Shown: piece after piece, positions 6,884 through 17,212 of the stretch
Layout of the letters: every line of letters begins with the position of its first letter
How positions within the stretch are numbered: the first letter of the stretch is position 1
Assembly: GCA_937893415.1 (NCBI GenBank)
Contig: CALBWZ010000425.1
Location: forward strand, 1-17,212
Direction of reading: 5' to 3'
Length of the DNA: 17,212 nt
DNA from: an uncultured Comamonadaceae bacterium
GTDB lineage: Bacteria; Pseudomonadota; Gammaproteobacteria; Burkholderiales; Burkholderiaceae_C
Notes under the pieces: model-generated
What the model saw: only the letters and a program-made list of their open reading frames with translations
What the model was told of the DNA's origin: nothing
Databases searched by the model: none
Made by a program: the position numbers and the translations under genes

Positions 6884-9201
6884 GCATATTGCCGCGAGGC
6901 TATATGCGCCAACACTTCCCACAATGGCGCAAGCACGTCATGTTGTGGTTAGTCGCGCCCATTGTGCTGATCAGCCTCACGCTCACGCCCCTTGCGGTAT
7001 TTCAATACAAACAGTACCAGTCCCTCATTCAGCAGCCGCAATATGGCAACGACTCAGTCATCATGCTTGCCTATCAGATGGAGCGCGAGGCCCAGCGTTT
7101 TGCGCTGGCGCTTCAAAATTACCTGAGTACTGAATACACCACCAGCAACGATGAGCTGATGACGCGCTTTGACGTGTTTTATAGCCGCGTCAGCCTACTT
7201 GAACAAAACCCAGGTACACGTTGGATTAAGAATACAGATAACTACGTTGACGGCCTACAAGCTGTCAACCAACTAATGGACAAAGCGGTTCCTATTTTTG
7301 AAACCAACAACACGCTAGAAGCTGCGACTAGGCAGCAGCTTGCCGACATTCAAACAGATACGGCAATACTTAAACTCAAACTCTCGCAACTTACTTTTAC
7401 GGCCAACTCTGCCGTGTATGCCAACTTTGACAAAAGCAACACCCTACTGCGTGAACAAAGTAGGCTCATCATTGTGGTGACGATGGCACAAGGCGTTTTA
7501 ATGGTCATTGCCATCGTTGCAACCTACCTGTACATCAGACGGCACCAGCGCCAAGTCGCAAAACTCACAAGTTTGACTCAGGCCCTTGCACTGGCTCGCA
7601 ACAAGGCCGAGGCGGCCAACCGTAGCAAAAGTATATTTTTGGCCAACATGAGCCACGAAATACGCACACCATTCCAAGGTTTGCTGGGCATGCTTAATTT
7701 GCTGTTGCAAACCCGCTTAAACGCACGCCAAAAGGACTACGTGAACACCGCTCACAGTTCAGCACTGCATTTGCTGGGCGTGGTCAATGACGTACTAGAC
7801 ATGTCCACCATTGAGTCAGGCAATCTGCGCCTCAACAACGGCCCCGTTAACTTGCACGACTTGGTCAACGAGGTGGGAAATTTAATGCGCACGCAAGCCA
7901 CGGCCAAAGGTCTTGATCTCATAGTGTCATTGGCCCACAACACGCCGCAGTGGTTGCACACAGACAGCGTGCGTTTGAGACAAGTTATGTACAACCTGCT
8001 CAGCAACGCCATTAAATTTACGCAGCATGGCCAAGTGCAATTTGAAGTGCACCCCAACGGCGCCAATGAACCAGGTATTGAAATATGTGTGGTGGACACA
8101 GGTATTGGTATGAATCAACAAACCATTGACCTGCTGTTCACACGCTTTTTTCAAGCTGACGACGCATCAACCAAACGTTATCAAGGGACTGGTTTAGGAC
8201 TAGAGATTTCACGAACGCTGATTCAACTTATGAACGGCACACTAAACATCAGCAGCGTTGAGGGCAAGGGCTCACGGTTCCAAGCCGTGTTGCCGCTGGG
8301 CAACGCAGCGCCTACTGAGGTCGACGGCGTAATTGACTCAGACAGCTTGTACGCCATAACCACCGGCGACAAATCGTTGCGCGTATTGGTGGCTGAAGAT
8401 CACCCCATCAACATGAAGGTGCTGTCCATTTTGCTAGAACGCATGGGCCATGAAGCCACTATGTGCAGCAGCGGTGCCTGTGCCATCGATACGCTCAAAA
8501 AAGATGTATTTGATGTGATTCTCATGGACTACCACATGCCTGAAATGGACGGCTTGCAAGCAACCCGCCTCATTCGCGAGCTACCCAGCCCCGCTGGACA
8601 AATACCTATTGTGCTGATCACAGCAGACGTGGTGCACGACACACGAGCGCGCGCACTCGCAGCTGGTGTCACGGCTTTCGCCCCGAAACCCGTGCGCTTG
8701 CAAGATTTGCACGCCACGTTTAACGCGTGCAATTTGTTGGGCAACCCTGACACAACAGCCCGTACAACGCCAGACCACAACACACCACACAGCACCTCTG
8801 AAGACGCACCCATGGACTACTCGTACAACAACACCCAGCTGCTCAACATCAGCATTTTTTCTGAACTCTTCGACCTCTTGCCTGCAGACAATTGGGCCAC
8901 CATAACGAGCACATTGTTTGACCCACCACACGGCGATGTGCCAGTGCTGATGGCGCACCTGCAAGACCACGTCGGCAGCAAGGCCTTGGGGGAGCAGGCT
9001 CATAAAGTTAAGGGTGCAGCCATGATGATTGGGCTGCAACGTCTGGGTGAGTTGTGTGCGCGCATTGAAGACCAATGCAACGCAGACGACCAGAGCTTGC
9101 AATTCGACGAGGCCTTGCTTGCGCTGTCTGCTGCAAGTCACGATACGCAGCAGGCCCTGGCCAAGCAACTGCAGATCAACAACACGGCACAAGACGCCTA
9201 A
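6880..9201 (+). CDS. Hybrid sensor histidine kinase (HisKA-HATPase-REC-Hpt)
   Basis: A membrane sensor of up to 773 residues. TM segments lie at about 21-41 and 196-219, enclosing a helical periplasmic region of roughly 155 residues that I do not recognise. A coiled linker leads to HisKA with phospho-acceptor H259 ([10 protein letters not shown]). HATPase boxes follow: N372 ([10 protein letters not shown]), D406 (DTGIGM) and G436 (GTGLGLEIS). A receiver domain has D550 ([11 protein letters not shown]), and a C-terminal Hpt domain has H708 ([12 protein letters not shown]). The REC-Hpt linker is rich in T, P and H. Phosphate would pass H259-D550-H708 to a separate response regulator, which is not in this window. 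The start is uncertain: GTG 6880 overlaps the previous stop, but its AAGGAG (6872-6877) is only 2 nt away; ATG 6904 (residue 9), with GAGG at 6896-6899, is equally plausible. Confidence 0.93.
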   Translation: MSILPRGYMRQHFPQWRKHVMLWLVAPIVLISLTLTPLAVFQYKQYQSLIQQPQYGNDSVIMLAYQMEREAQRFALALQNYLSTEYTTSNDELMTRFDVFYSRVSLLEQNPGTRWIKNTDNYVDGLQAVNQLMDKAVPIFETNNTLEAATRQQLADIQTDTAILKLKLSQLTFTANSAVYANFDKSNTLLREQSRLIIVVTMAQGVLMVIAIVATYLYIRRHQRQVAKLTSLTQALALARNKAEAANRSKSIFLANMSHEIRTPFQGLLGMLNLLLQTRLNARQKDYVNTAHSSALHLLGVVNDVLDMSTIESGNLRLNNGPVNLHDLVNEVGNLMRTQATAKGLDLIVSLAHNTPQWLHTDSVRLRQVMYNLLSNAIKFTQHGQVQFEVHPNGANEPGIEICVVDTGIGMNQQTIDLLFTRFFQADDASTKRYQGTGLGLEISRTLIQLMNGTLNISSVEGKGSRFQAVLPLGNAAPTEVDGVIDSDSLYAITTGDKSLRVLVAEDHPINMKVLSILLERMGHEATMCSSGACAIDTLKKDVFDVILMDYHMPEMDGLQATRLIRELPSPAGQIPIVLITADVVHDTRARALAAGVTAFAPKPVRLQDLHATFNACNLLGNPDTTARTTPDHNTPHSTSEDAPMDYSYNNTQLLNISIFSELFDLLPADNWATITSTLFDPPHGDVPVLMAHLQDHVGSKALGEQAHKVKGAAMMIGLQRLGELCARIEDQCNADDQSLQFDEALLALSAASHDTQQALAKQLQINNTAQDA

Positions 9202-9507
9202 ACAAACAAGCATTCAGCGCCTTACCGTTTAAAAGCTGTTGCTGTTGTTATTGCTGAGCACCACCACATGGCTTCGAGGTTTCTAAGCTACCCACTGACT
9301 GACTAGATGCCTAACCATTCACATTGGCAGGGTCTTTGCTTGGGGGGCTCAAGAAATTAATGTAAGTGCTGCCATTTGTGTAGGTGTGAGCAATGGCTGA
9401 TTGGTAGATGCACAACGACATGGTCAAATAACGCCTGAGTGCTTTTTTTAAACCTGTGCACAGCAACCAGCATTGCAACACTGCCCATAACGAATGCCCA
9501 CCTATCT
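9202..9507. other. Non-coding gap between the sensor kinase and fructokinase genes
   Basis: No gene is supported in these 306 bases. A GCCATT/AATGGC pair (9371-9376, 9392-9397) with a 15-nt loop and a T-run (9443-9449) are present, but no stem precedes the T-run, so it is not a good terminator. A GTT/GCTGTT-rich stretch lies near 9233-9254. No clear promoter for the fructokinase gene was identified. Confidence 0.5.
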
Positions 9508-10428
9508 ATGCAAGTTACAGTTCTGGGCGAAGCCCTCATGGATTGCCTTCAGCAAGCTGACGGCCAACTCAAACCACTTCAAGGTGGCAGCCCCTTCAAC
9601 TTGGCAAGGGCCTGCGCCTTACAAGGGGTAAAAACCCACTATCTGAACCCGTTGTCTAACGATGCGTTTGGCGATGCGTTGAAAGCCAGCCTCGAACGTG
9701 ACGGCGTGGGCTTGCCACAGCTAAGGTCCAAATTGCCAACATCGTTAGCCGTGGTTCAGGTGGTGAATGGACAGCCAAGCTATGGCTTTTACCGCGAAGG
9801 CATTGCCGACCGCGACTACGCTGTGCAAGCCATTTTGGCGCAACTAACTGACATGACACCGGGCGTGTTGCACACCGGGTCGTTGCTACTCATACCCCCA
9901 GAGCACCTGAAGGTATTGGCGGTTGTGCAAGGTGCCAAGGCGCTGGGCTGGACCATCAGCATGGATATCAACATGCGTCCCAGCGTGGCTCCAGATTTAC
10001 CGGCTTACGTACACGCCGTCAAGTTGCTGTCACAAGAGGCGGACTGGTTAAAGGCCAGTGATGAAGACTTGGCAGTACTGGGCTTTGCATCCATCAACTT
10101 GGCCAACGCCGGCGCGTTGTCAACGCACTTCCCCAATGCAAGCCGCATTGCACTGACTTGTGGTGGCGATGGCGCATGGCTACAAGTGGACAAACACACC
10201 GCACAAGCCAGCGTGCCCAAGGTCGATGTCACCGACACCGTGGGCGCGGGCGATACCTTTTGGGGCAACTGCTTGGCCGACTGGGCAACAACCCATGCGC
10301 CTGGCAGCCCCGCAACGGAGCGCGTAGCCTATACGCTGCGCAGAGCGATGCAGGCGGCTGCAATCAACTGCACACGCTTAGGCTGCCAGCCTCCAAACGC
10401 TGCTGAATTAACCAATGCGCTGCGCTAA
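9508..10428 (+). CDS. PfkB-family carbohydrate kinase, probable fructokinase
   Basis: Expected to phosphorylate a sugar at the primary hydroxyl using ATP, most likely fructose to fructose-6-phosphate in the cytosol. The start chosen is ATG 9508, because MQVTVLGEALMDCL is the usual first strand of this family; an in-frame GTG at 9439 would only add an unrelated 23-residue tail. That gives 306 residues, a normal length. The N-terminal PfkB signature includes GGSPFNLARACALQG (26-40). The C-terminal signature DVTDTVGAGDTFWGN holds catalytic D249. SD support is absent. It sits upstream of the zwf-pgl-edd-eda-pgi run in the same direction but 279 bp away, with hairpins between, so it probably has its own transcript. 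Substrate assignment as fructose rests on similarity and context; other ketose kinases are possible. Confidence 0.85.
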   Translation: MQVTVLGEALMDCLQQADGQLKPLQGGSPFNLARACALQGVKTHYLNPLSNDAFGDALKASLERDGVGLPQLRSKLPTSLAVVQVVNGQPSYGFYREGIADRDYAVQAILAQLTDMTPGVLHTGSLLLIPPEHLKVLAVVQGAKALGWTISMDINMRPSVAPDLPAYVHAVKLLSQEADWLKASDEDLAVLGFASINLANAGALSTHFPNASRIALTCGGDGAWLQVDKHTAQASVPKVDVTDTVGAGDTFWGNCLADWATTHAPGSPATERVAYTLRRAMQAAAINCTRLGCQPPNAAELTNALR

Positions 10429-10578
10429 AAAAACGGTCAGGCGAACCGCGTTCGTGACAAACAAGCACATGCAGCCTCATTGACCTCACCTGTTGGACCA
10501 TGTAGGGCGGTTGTAGTTACATACGCAACCATCTAACCGCCAACGCCTGCAACCCGAGATTGGCTCTGGTAGATAGCT

Positions 10579-10590
10579 GCAAGCGCTTGC
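10579..10590. promoter_or_regulatory. 12-bp palindrome GCAAGCGCTTGC, LacI-family operator-like
   Basis: A perfect palindrome with a central CG, preceded by T (10578), matches the general shape of LacI/GalR-family sugar-regulator operators (TGNAANCGNTTNCA). It lies 118 bp before the zwf start. The position suits a repressor or activator of the ED operon, but no LacI-family gene is in view. Assignment to that family is inference from shape alone. Confidence 0.45.
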
Positions 10591-10639
10591 GCTTCAATTG
10601 GCAATGAAACCTCGTTGTAACCAATTAAACAAAAAAACA

Positions 10640-10654
10640 TGTAACTGAATTACA
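10640..10654. promoter_or_regulatory. HexR-type operator upstream of zwf
   Basis: TGTAACTGAATTACA has perfect 5-bp arms TGTAA/TTACA and 6 of 7 symmetric pairs across 15 bp. HexR, an RpiR-family repressor that is released by KDPG, binds sites of the type TGTAATTAAATTACA upstream of zwf, edd and related genes in many Proteobacteria. The box ends 53 bp before the zwf start codon and overlaps a possible -10 (TACACT, 10651-10656), as expected for a repressor site. The hexR gene itself is not in the window. Confidence 0.7.
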
Positions 10655-10707
10655 CTTTCATACATGCGTGCTGGGTAGAGCAAGTGCGCCACAACAGGAC
10701 AATACCG

Positions 10708-12171
10708 ATGAGTGACACGAACAACGTAGACATAGTGATATTTGGTGGTGCGGGCGACTTGGCTTTTCGCAAGCTGGTGCCTGCGCTTTTTATGGCGCAT
10801 ATGCACAACAAGCTAGAAGGTAACGCACGCATTATTGGCGTAGGCCGGCAAGCATGGGGACGCGATGATTATTTGGCGTTCATCACCGAAAAAACCCGCC
10901 CTTTCCTAAAAGACGCGCTCAAAGAAGCCAACGGTGAGACCTGTTGGACCAGCTTTCTTGACCGCTTGTACTTTGCCAGCATCGATGTGACCCAAGCAGA
11001 CGACTACAAACACCTGACCGTCTTGAGCACAGAAGGCGCACAGCGTGTGTTTTACCTAGCCACAGCACCCAGTTTGTTCACGCAAATTTGCAGCCATTTA
11101 GACAGCGCCGGTTTGATAGACGCGCAAGCGCGGGTGGTTTTAGAAAAGCCCTTGGGTCACGACTTGGCCTCAGCCAAGGCCATCAACGACCAAGTGGCCC
11201 AACACTTTGCGGAGAGTCAGATTTACCGCATTGACCATTATTTGGGCAAAGAGACTGTACAAAACCTGATGGTTTTACGCTTCGGCAACGCCATCTTTGA
11301 ACCACTGTGGCGCAGCCCAAATATTCGCAGTGTGCAAATTACTGTGGCTGAAACAGTAGGCGTGGGCAGCCGTGCAGGCTTTTACGACCAAACCGGTGCG
11401 GCGCGCGATATGGTTCAAAACCATTTGTTGCAACTGCTCTGTATAGTGGCTATGGAGCCGCCCATTTCGCTGCAGCCCAACGACGTACGAGACGAAAAAC
11501 TGAAGGTGTTGCGCTCGCTTCGCCCCATGACCGCTGTAGATATCAAACGCGACACCGTTAGGGGCCAATACAAAAGCGGCACCGTAGAAGGCGTTGCTGC
11601 CGTAGGCTATTTGGCTGAAGAAAACGTACCAGCCAACAGCACGACGGAAACGTTTGTTTCACTGAAAGCCCACATCAATAACGCGCGCTGGGCCAATGTG
11701 CCATTCTATTTACGCACAGGCAAGCGCATGCAGCACAGACGCTCAGAAATCATCATTGAATTTGATGACATGCCCTTCTCTATTTTTTCGGGCGCAGCCA
11801 ACAGCCAACCCAACCGTTTGGTGATTAGTTTGCAGCCTGAAGAATCTATTCAGTTGAAAATGATGGTGAAAGAACCGGGCTCGGGCATGAACATGCGCCC
11901 AGTCAACCTTGACCTAGACATGCGTTCAGCCTTTACAGAACGCCGTGCCGAGGCGTACGAGCGCTTGCTCGTGGATGTGGTGAAGGGTCGCTTGACGCAC
12001 TTCATGCGCCGCGATGAACTGGAAGCTGCGTGGTCGTGGGTTGAGCCCATATTGAATGGCTGGGCTGCATCTGGCGAGCCGCCAAAGGCATACAACGCAG
12101 GCACCTGGGGCCCTGCCGCCTCATCGGCATTGATGGCGCGCAGTGAACACACATGGTTCGAAGAGTCTTAA
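10708..12171 (+). CDS. zwf: Glucose-6-phosphate 1-dehydrogenase
   Basis: Oxidises glucose-6-phosphate to 6-phosphogluconolactone with NADP(+) or NAD(+) in the cytosol, the entry to the ED and oxidative pentose routes. The dinucleotide-binding loop is FGGAGDLAFRKL at residues 12-23. The substrate and active-site segment RIDHYLGKE contains H177 and K181. The catalytic-type histidine H239 lies in MVQNHLLQ. ATG 10708 is chosen because it puts the Rossmann strand VDIVIFGG at the usual distance from the N terminus; an in-frame GTG at 10684 would add eight unsupported residues. The resulting 487 residues is the family norm. It is the first gene of the ED run, directly behind a HexR-type box, and is followed after 22 nt by pgl. 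Coenzyme preference cannot be read by eye. Confidence 0.96.
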   Translation: MSDTNNVDIVIFGGAGDLAFRKLVPALFMAHMHNKLEGNARIIGVGRQAWGRDDYLAFITEKTRPFLKDALKEANGETCWTSFLDRLYFASIDVTQADDYKHLTVLSTEGAQRVFYLATAPSLFTQICSHLDSAGLIDAQARVVLEKPLGHDLASAKAINDQVAQHFAESQIYRIDHYLGKETVQNLMVLRFGNAIFEPLWRSPNIRSVQITVAETVGVGSRAGFYDQTGAARDMVQNHLLQLLCIVAMEPPISLQPNDVRDEKLKVLRSLRPMTAVDIKRDTVRGQYKSGTVEGVAAVGYLAEENVPANSTTETFVSLKAHINNARWANVPFYLRTGKRMQHRRSEIIIEFDDMPFSIFSGAANSQPNRLVISLQPEESIQLKMMVKEPGSGMNMRPVNLDLDMRSAFTERRAEAYERLLVDVVKGRLTHFMRRDELEAAWSWVEPILNGWAASGEPPKAYNAGTWGPAASSALMARSEHTWFEES

Positions 12172-12193
12172 ATACACGCAAGGAGACATTGCC

Positions 12194-12916
12194 GTGCCAC
12201 TGAACATTCGAGAACACAGGTTACCCAACGCCGATGCGTTGGCGCAATCGTTGGCCGCAGACATTGCGCAACGCTTGCTGCTCGTCTTGCGCCGCCAAAC
12301 CACAGCGACCCTGTTTGTGTCAGGCGGCAAATCGCCGATTGCGCTCTTTAAAGCCTTGGCAGCACGTGCGCTGCCGTGGCACGCCATTACAGTGTCTTTG
12401 GCTGATGACCGCTGCACACACAACACAGATGAGGCCAGCAATGCGCTGCTGGTGCGCAACCACTTGCTGCAAGATTATGCGTCTTCAGCCACGTTTGTAC
12501 CTGTGGTCGATATTGGCCCACACACACCCATACCAAGCCCGCTGACGTTGGCAGATACAGCCACACAGCAACTGAAAAAAATGGCTGGCATTGATGTGCT
12601 GGTGTTGGGTATGGGCGCAGACGGACACACCGCTTCGCTGTTTCCTCAAGCACCACAGCTGCGTGTTGGCTTGGACCTGCAACAAAGCGTCGGATACATT
12701 GCCACCAGCCCTCAAAAAGCTGCTTTTGAGCGTATCAGTTTGAACTTAGCGGCTATCTTATCGGCACGCCATATTGCCGTGGCCATAGGCGGCGGCGCAG
12801 ACAAACATGCGGTGTTCGAGCAAGTTAAATCTGCCAAGACTGACGCGCTACCGTTGTCGCATGTGCTGCACAACCATGCTGGCACATCCAACATAGACAT
12901 TTGGCTCAACGACTAG
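12194..12916 (+). CDS. pgl: 6-phosphogluconolactonase
   Basis: Hydrolyses 6-phosphogluconolactone to 6-phosphogluconate (Pgl/DevB, glucosamine-6-phosphate isomerase-like fold). Family marks are SGGKSPIALFKAL near the N terminus, SLADDRC in the middle, and GMGADGHTASLFP. The start is taken as GTG 12194, because a strong AAGGAG (12180-12185) lies eight bases upstream and the protein then begins at the usual place, giving 240 residues. An in-frame GTG at 12143 would overlap the end of zwf and lacks such a signal. The 22-nt gap to zwf indicates co-transcription. A small hairpin GGCTG/CAGCC (12918-12922, 12931-12935) follows the stop. Confidence 0.93.
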   Translation: MPLNIREHRLPNADALAQSLAADIAQRLLLVLRRQTTATLFVSGGKSPIALFKALAARALPWHAITVSLADDRCTHNTDEASNALLVRNHLLQDYASSATFVPVVDIGPHTPIPSPLTLADTATQQLKKMAGIDVLVLGMGADGHTASLFPQAPQLRVGLDLQQSVGYIATSPQKAAFERISLNLAAILSARHIAVAIGGGADKHAVFEQVKSAKTDALPLSHVLHNHAGTSNIDIWLND

Positions 12917-12993
12917 CGGCTGGCACCTAACAGCCACTCCGCCTTGCATGTATACAACCTGATCAACCACTCCAACACACACCAACACACGCC

Positions 12994-14871
<1,878 letters not shown>

Positions 14872-14908
14872 ACAAACAACGCACACAACGCCCCACGAAA
14901 GCCACACC

Positions 14909-15559
14909 ATGTCGTACCTCCCGCTGCCCAGCTTCAACAGCAAAACGGTGCCTGTCATCGTCATTACCGATGTGGCCCAAGCTGTGCCCATGGCCCACGC
15001 ACTGCTGGCAGGCGGCATTGATGTCATGGAGATCACGCTGCGCCATCCAGCAGGTCTGCCCGCTATTGAAGCTGTGGCCAAGGCTGTGCCTGAGATGGTG
15101 GTCGGTGCGGGCACGGTGACCACACCCGAACAGGTGCAGCAAGTCGTCAACGCTGGTGCCACGTTTGCCTTGTCGCCAGGTATGACACCGGCCTTGATTG
15201 CAGCCATCAAAGCAGCCAAACTGCCGTTTGTACCTGGCGTCATGACACCGGGTGAAGCGATGGTGGCACATGAGCACGGCTTTCAATTGCTCAAACTGTT
15301 TCCCGCAGCGCAGGCTGGCGGCTTGGCCATGCTCAAAGCCATGGGCGGTCCATTGAGCGAGCTGCGGTTTTGCCCAACTGGTGGCGTGTCGTTGGCCAAC
15401 ATGAATGAGTTTCTAGCGCTGCCCAACGTGGCGATGGTGGGCGGGTCTTGGCTCACCCCTGCCGATCTGGTGTTACAAGCCGCTTCCAGCTCAGACTGGT
15501 CCAGCATCACCAAACTGGCACAACAAGCCACCGATCAAGCCGCAAGTTCGCAGCAATAA
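14909..15559 (+). CDS. eda: KHG/KDPG aldolase
   Basis: Cleaves KDPG to pyruvate and glyceraldehyde-3-phosphate, the last ED step. It is a class I TIM-barrel aldolase. The Schiff-base lysine is K129 in FQLLKLFPA. The proton-relay E41 and phosphate-site R45 lie in MEITLRHPAG. GAGTV is at 67-71, and the C-terminal phosphate loop is in CPTGGVSLANMNEFL. ATG 14909 is chosen, giving 216 residues, because the in-frame upstream extension would overlap the end of edd and resembles nothing. SD support is poor (CGAAAG about ten bases upstream). The gap to edd is 37 nt and to pgi 40 nt, consistent with one operon. Confidence 0.95.
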   Translation: MSYLPLPSFNSKTVPVIVITDVAQAVPMAHALLAGGIDVMEITLRHPAGLPAIEAVAKAVPEMVVGAGTVTTPEQVQQVVNAGATFALSPGMTPALIAAIKAAKLPFVPGVMTPGEAMVAHEHGFQLLKLFPAAQAGGLAMLKAMGGPLSELRFCPTGGVSLANMNEFLALPNVAMVGGSWLTPADLVLQAASSSDWSSITKLAQQATDQAASSQQ

Positions 15560-15599
15560 GCCGAAACCAGCTTTAACAAGACCGCAACCAGACACCACC

Positions 15600-17198
15600 A
15601 TGGCAGCCAACTTCACAGCCCCACAACACACAGCCGCTTGGCAAGAACTTGCCAAGCTGCCCACCACGGCGCATCTGCGTGACACGCTGCAAGACCCTGC
15701 CAGACACAACGCCATGCAACTCAGTGCCGCAGGCATCAGTTTGGATTTTTCACGCCAGCGCGTGGATATGCAGACCCTGTCGGTCTTGCACCAACTGGCC
15801 CAAGAGCGTCACGTCATGGCGCAGGCTCAAGCCATGGCTCAGGGTGCCCCTATCAACGCCACCGAAGACCGTGCGGTGCTGCATATGGCCTTGCGTGGTG
15901 CGGGGCAAGCCAACCCACCGTGGGGGAATGCCATCAGCCTACAAGTCAGGGCTGAACTGCATAAGTTTTTAACATTCGCCGATACCGTTTACAGAGGCGA
16001 GGCCCTCGGCCACACTGGCCTCCCCATCACGGATGTGGTCAATGTAGGCGTTGGCGGCTCTGACCTGGGCCCACGCATGGCGGTGCAAGCGTTGGCTGGT
16101 AACGCAGGCAAGCAAGTGCGTATGCACTTTGTATCTAACCCTGATGCATGGGCCTTGCACCACACACTCAGCACCTTAGATGCATCGCGCACTTTGGTGG
16201 TGGTACTGTCCAAAACATTTACGACACAAGAAACACTCACGCTGGCCACCAGTGCACGTGAATGGTTGGTAGACAGCGGCATCAGCGAGACTGACATAGG
16301 CCAACACTTGGCCGCTGTGTCAGCCGCCACCGATAAAACAAGTGCCTTTGGCGTGCCACCTGAACGGGTGTTCGGTTTTTGGGATTGGGTGGGTGGTCGT
16401 TATTCAGTGTGGTCGGCCATTGGCCTGCCGTTGGCCATGGCCATTGGCAGCGACAATTTTTTATCGTTTTTGGCTGGCGGGCACGAGATGGACCAGCACT
16501 TCCTACACGCGCCAGCACAGCAAAACTTGCCACTCACCATGGCGCTGTTAGGCGTATGGAACCGCAATTTTTTAGGCGCACCCACGCAACTGATTGCGCC
16601 TTATGCGTGGCGTCTAGAAAAGTTCACCGCCTTCGTTCAGCAAATGGACATGGAGTCCAACGGCAAATCAACGCTCACCAACGGCGAATCGGTGGCCGTG
16701 GCGACTGGCCCCATTGTGTGGGGTGGCTTGGGTATTGACGGACAACACGCTTACTTCCAGCTCATTCACCAAGGCCAGCATCTGGTGCCTGTGGACTTTA
16801 TCGGCGTGCGTACCGAGGACACGCCAGGCCCACGCGCGGCAGAACACCACCGTGTCACATTGCTCAACCTCCACGCCCAGGCACAAGCTTTGGCCTGCGG
16901 TCGCGATGACATGGCTACAGCTCAGTCGCTGCGGGACGCGGGCTTGGGCCAGGCCGACATCACGCGCCTAACCCCCCACCGCAGCTTTGCAGGCAACGTG
17001 CCCAGCAACGTGCTGTGGCTAGACGCACTCACACCCAAAACGTTGGGTGCGCTGGTTGCGTTGTACGAGCACAAAGTGTTTTGCCAGGCCGCCATTTGGG
17101 GGACTCACGCGTACGACCAATGGGGTGTTGAGCTGGGCAAAACCATGGCCAAAAGCATGGAGCAACACGCACAAGCCTGCACCACGAAGCGGAGTTGA
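15600..17198 (+). CDS. pgi: Glucose-6-phosphate isomerase
   Basis: Interconverts fructose-6-phosphate and glucose-6-phosphate in the cytosol. At 532 residues it is the full-length bacterial form. Sugar-phosphate-binding segments are VVLSKTFTTQETL and VGGRYSVWSAIGLP. Catalytic residues sit in the usual motifs: E352 in MDMESNGKS, H383 in DGQHAYFQLIHQG, and K514 in DQWGVELGK. ATG 15600 has no SD; the preceding 40 bases are C/A-rich, as in front of edd and eda. Placement after eda suggests the operon is built to feed F6P, made by the upstream fructokinase or recycled from triose phosphates, back into Zwf. The gene is complete; only 14 bases follow it. Confidence 0.96.
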   Translation: MAANFTAPQHTAAWQELAKLPTTAHLRDTLQDPARHNAMQLSAAGISLDFSRQRVDMQTLSVLHQLAQERHVMAQAQAMAQGAPINATEDRAVLHMALRGAGQANPPWGNAISLQVRAELHKFLTFADTVYRGEALGHTGLPITDVVNVGVGGSDLGPRMAVQALAGNAGKQVRMHFVSNPDAWALHHTLSTLDASRTLVVVLSKTFTTQETLTLATSAREWLVDSGISETDIGQHLAAVSAATDKTSAFGVPPERVFGFWDWVGGRYSVWSAIGLPLAMAIGSDNFLSFLAGGHEMDQHFLHAPAQQNLPLTMALLGVWNRNFLGAPTQLIAPYAWRLEKFTAFVQQMDMESNGKSTLTNGESVAVATGPIVWGGLGIDGQHAYFQLIHQGQHLVPVDFIGVRTEDTPGPRAAEHHRVTLLNLHAQAQALACGRDDMATAQSLRDAGLGQADITRLTPHRSFAGNVPSNVLWLDALTPKTLGALVALYEHKVFCQAAIWGTHAYDQWGVELGKTMAKSMEQHAQACTTKRS

Positions 17199-17212
17199 TC
17201 ACGTTTGAGCCC

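Larger units (their letters stand above)
10429..10707. other. Regulatory gap between the fructokinase gene and zwf
   Basis: This gap contains several structures. A hairpin CGAAC-CGC-GTTCG (10442-10454) lies 13 bp after the fructokinase stop and may mark its 3' end, though no T-run follows. Competing inverted repeats GGTTG/CAACC (10509-10513, 10526-10530) and GCGGTT/AACCGC (10507-10512, 10535-10540) come next. Then follow the 12-bp palindrome and the HexR-like box listed separately. TTGGCA (10598-10603) is a 5/6 -35 match but has no good -10 at the right distance; TACACT (10651-10656) is a possible -10 overlapping the HexR-like box. Confidence 0.5.

Noticed and set aside
8581..9213. Long open frame on the minus strand (210 codons)
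   Set aside because: It lies opposite the receiver and Hpt domains of the kinase, which have clear catalytic residues; its translation resembles no family. It is an antisense shadow.
9443..9449. T-run as an intrinsic terminator for the kinase gene
   Set aside because: No adjacent GC-rich stem; only a 4-bp distant GCAC/GTGC pairing is possible, and it lies about 240 bp past the stop.
10429..10448. Minus-strand terminator (CGGT/ACCG stem then T-run)
   Set aside because: The stem is only 4 bp and no minus-strand gene exists upstream of it.

Overview
The window reads as ordinary chromosomal DNA of a betaproteobacterium, most likely Burkholderiales and perhaps near Comamonadaceae. This rests on the protein sequences (beta-type Coq7, YhfA-type OsmC, a long biosynthetic IlvA with two regulatory domains), the moderate G+C content by eye, and a clustered Entner-Doudoroff (ED) operon. 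The genus cannot be named from sequence alone. No transposase, integrase, CRISPR array, tRNA or rRNA was seen. Twelve of the thirteen genes lie on the + strand.

Region by region: 1-319 is non-coding upstream DNA. coq7 (ubiquinone hydroxylase) at 320-958 points toward osmC (minus strand, 1228-1677), with an 11-bp perfect hairpin between them. From 1678 to 1977 lies the most interesting non-coding stretch: a divergent promoter region and then a compact set of stem-loops ending in a textbook intrinsic terminator. One of its loops carries CACCTCCT, the anti-Shine-Dalgarno core of 16S rRNA. I read this as a small-RNA gene directly upstream of ilvA. ilvA, a cytosolic 5'-nucleotidase and an SbmA/YddA-type ABC exporter follow with gaps of 16 and 23 nt (1978-6267).

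After an AT-rich gap comes a two-gene signalling unit (6389-9201). It encodes a small exported protein with a sulfite-oxidase-like fold but no molybdenum-ligand cysteine, followed by a hybrid histidine kinase (two TM segments, HisKA, HATPase, REC, Hpt). The two reading frames overlap by 4 bp if the kinase starts at GTG.

The right half is sugar catabolism: a PfkB-family fructokinase (9508-10428), then zwf-pgl-edd-eda-pgi (10708-17198). The set forms a coherent route: fructose to F6P (fructokinase), F6P to G6P (Pgi), G6P to 6-phosphogluconolactone (Zwf), to 6-phosphogluconate (Pgl), to KDPG (Edd), to pyruvate plus glyceraldehyde-3-phosphate (Eda). Upstream of zwf there is a near-perfect HexR-type operator (TGTAACTGAATTACA) and, about 50 bp before it, a 12-bp palindrome resembling a LacI-family operator (GCAAGCGCTTGC). 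Neither regulator gene is in the window.
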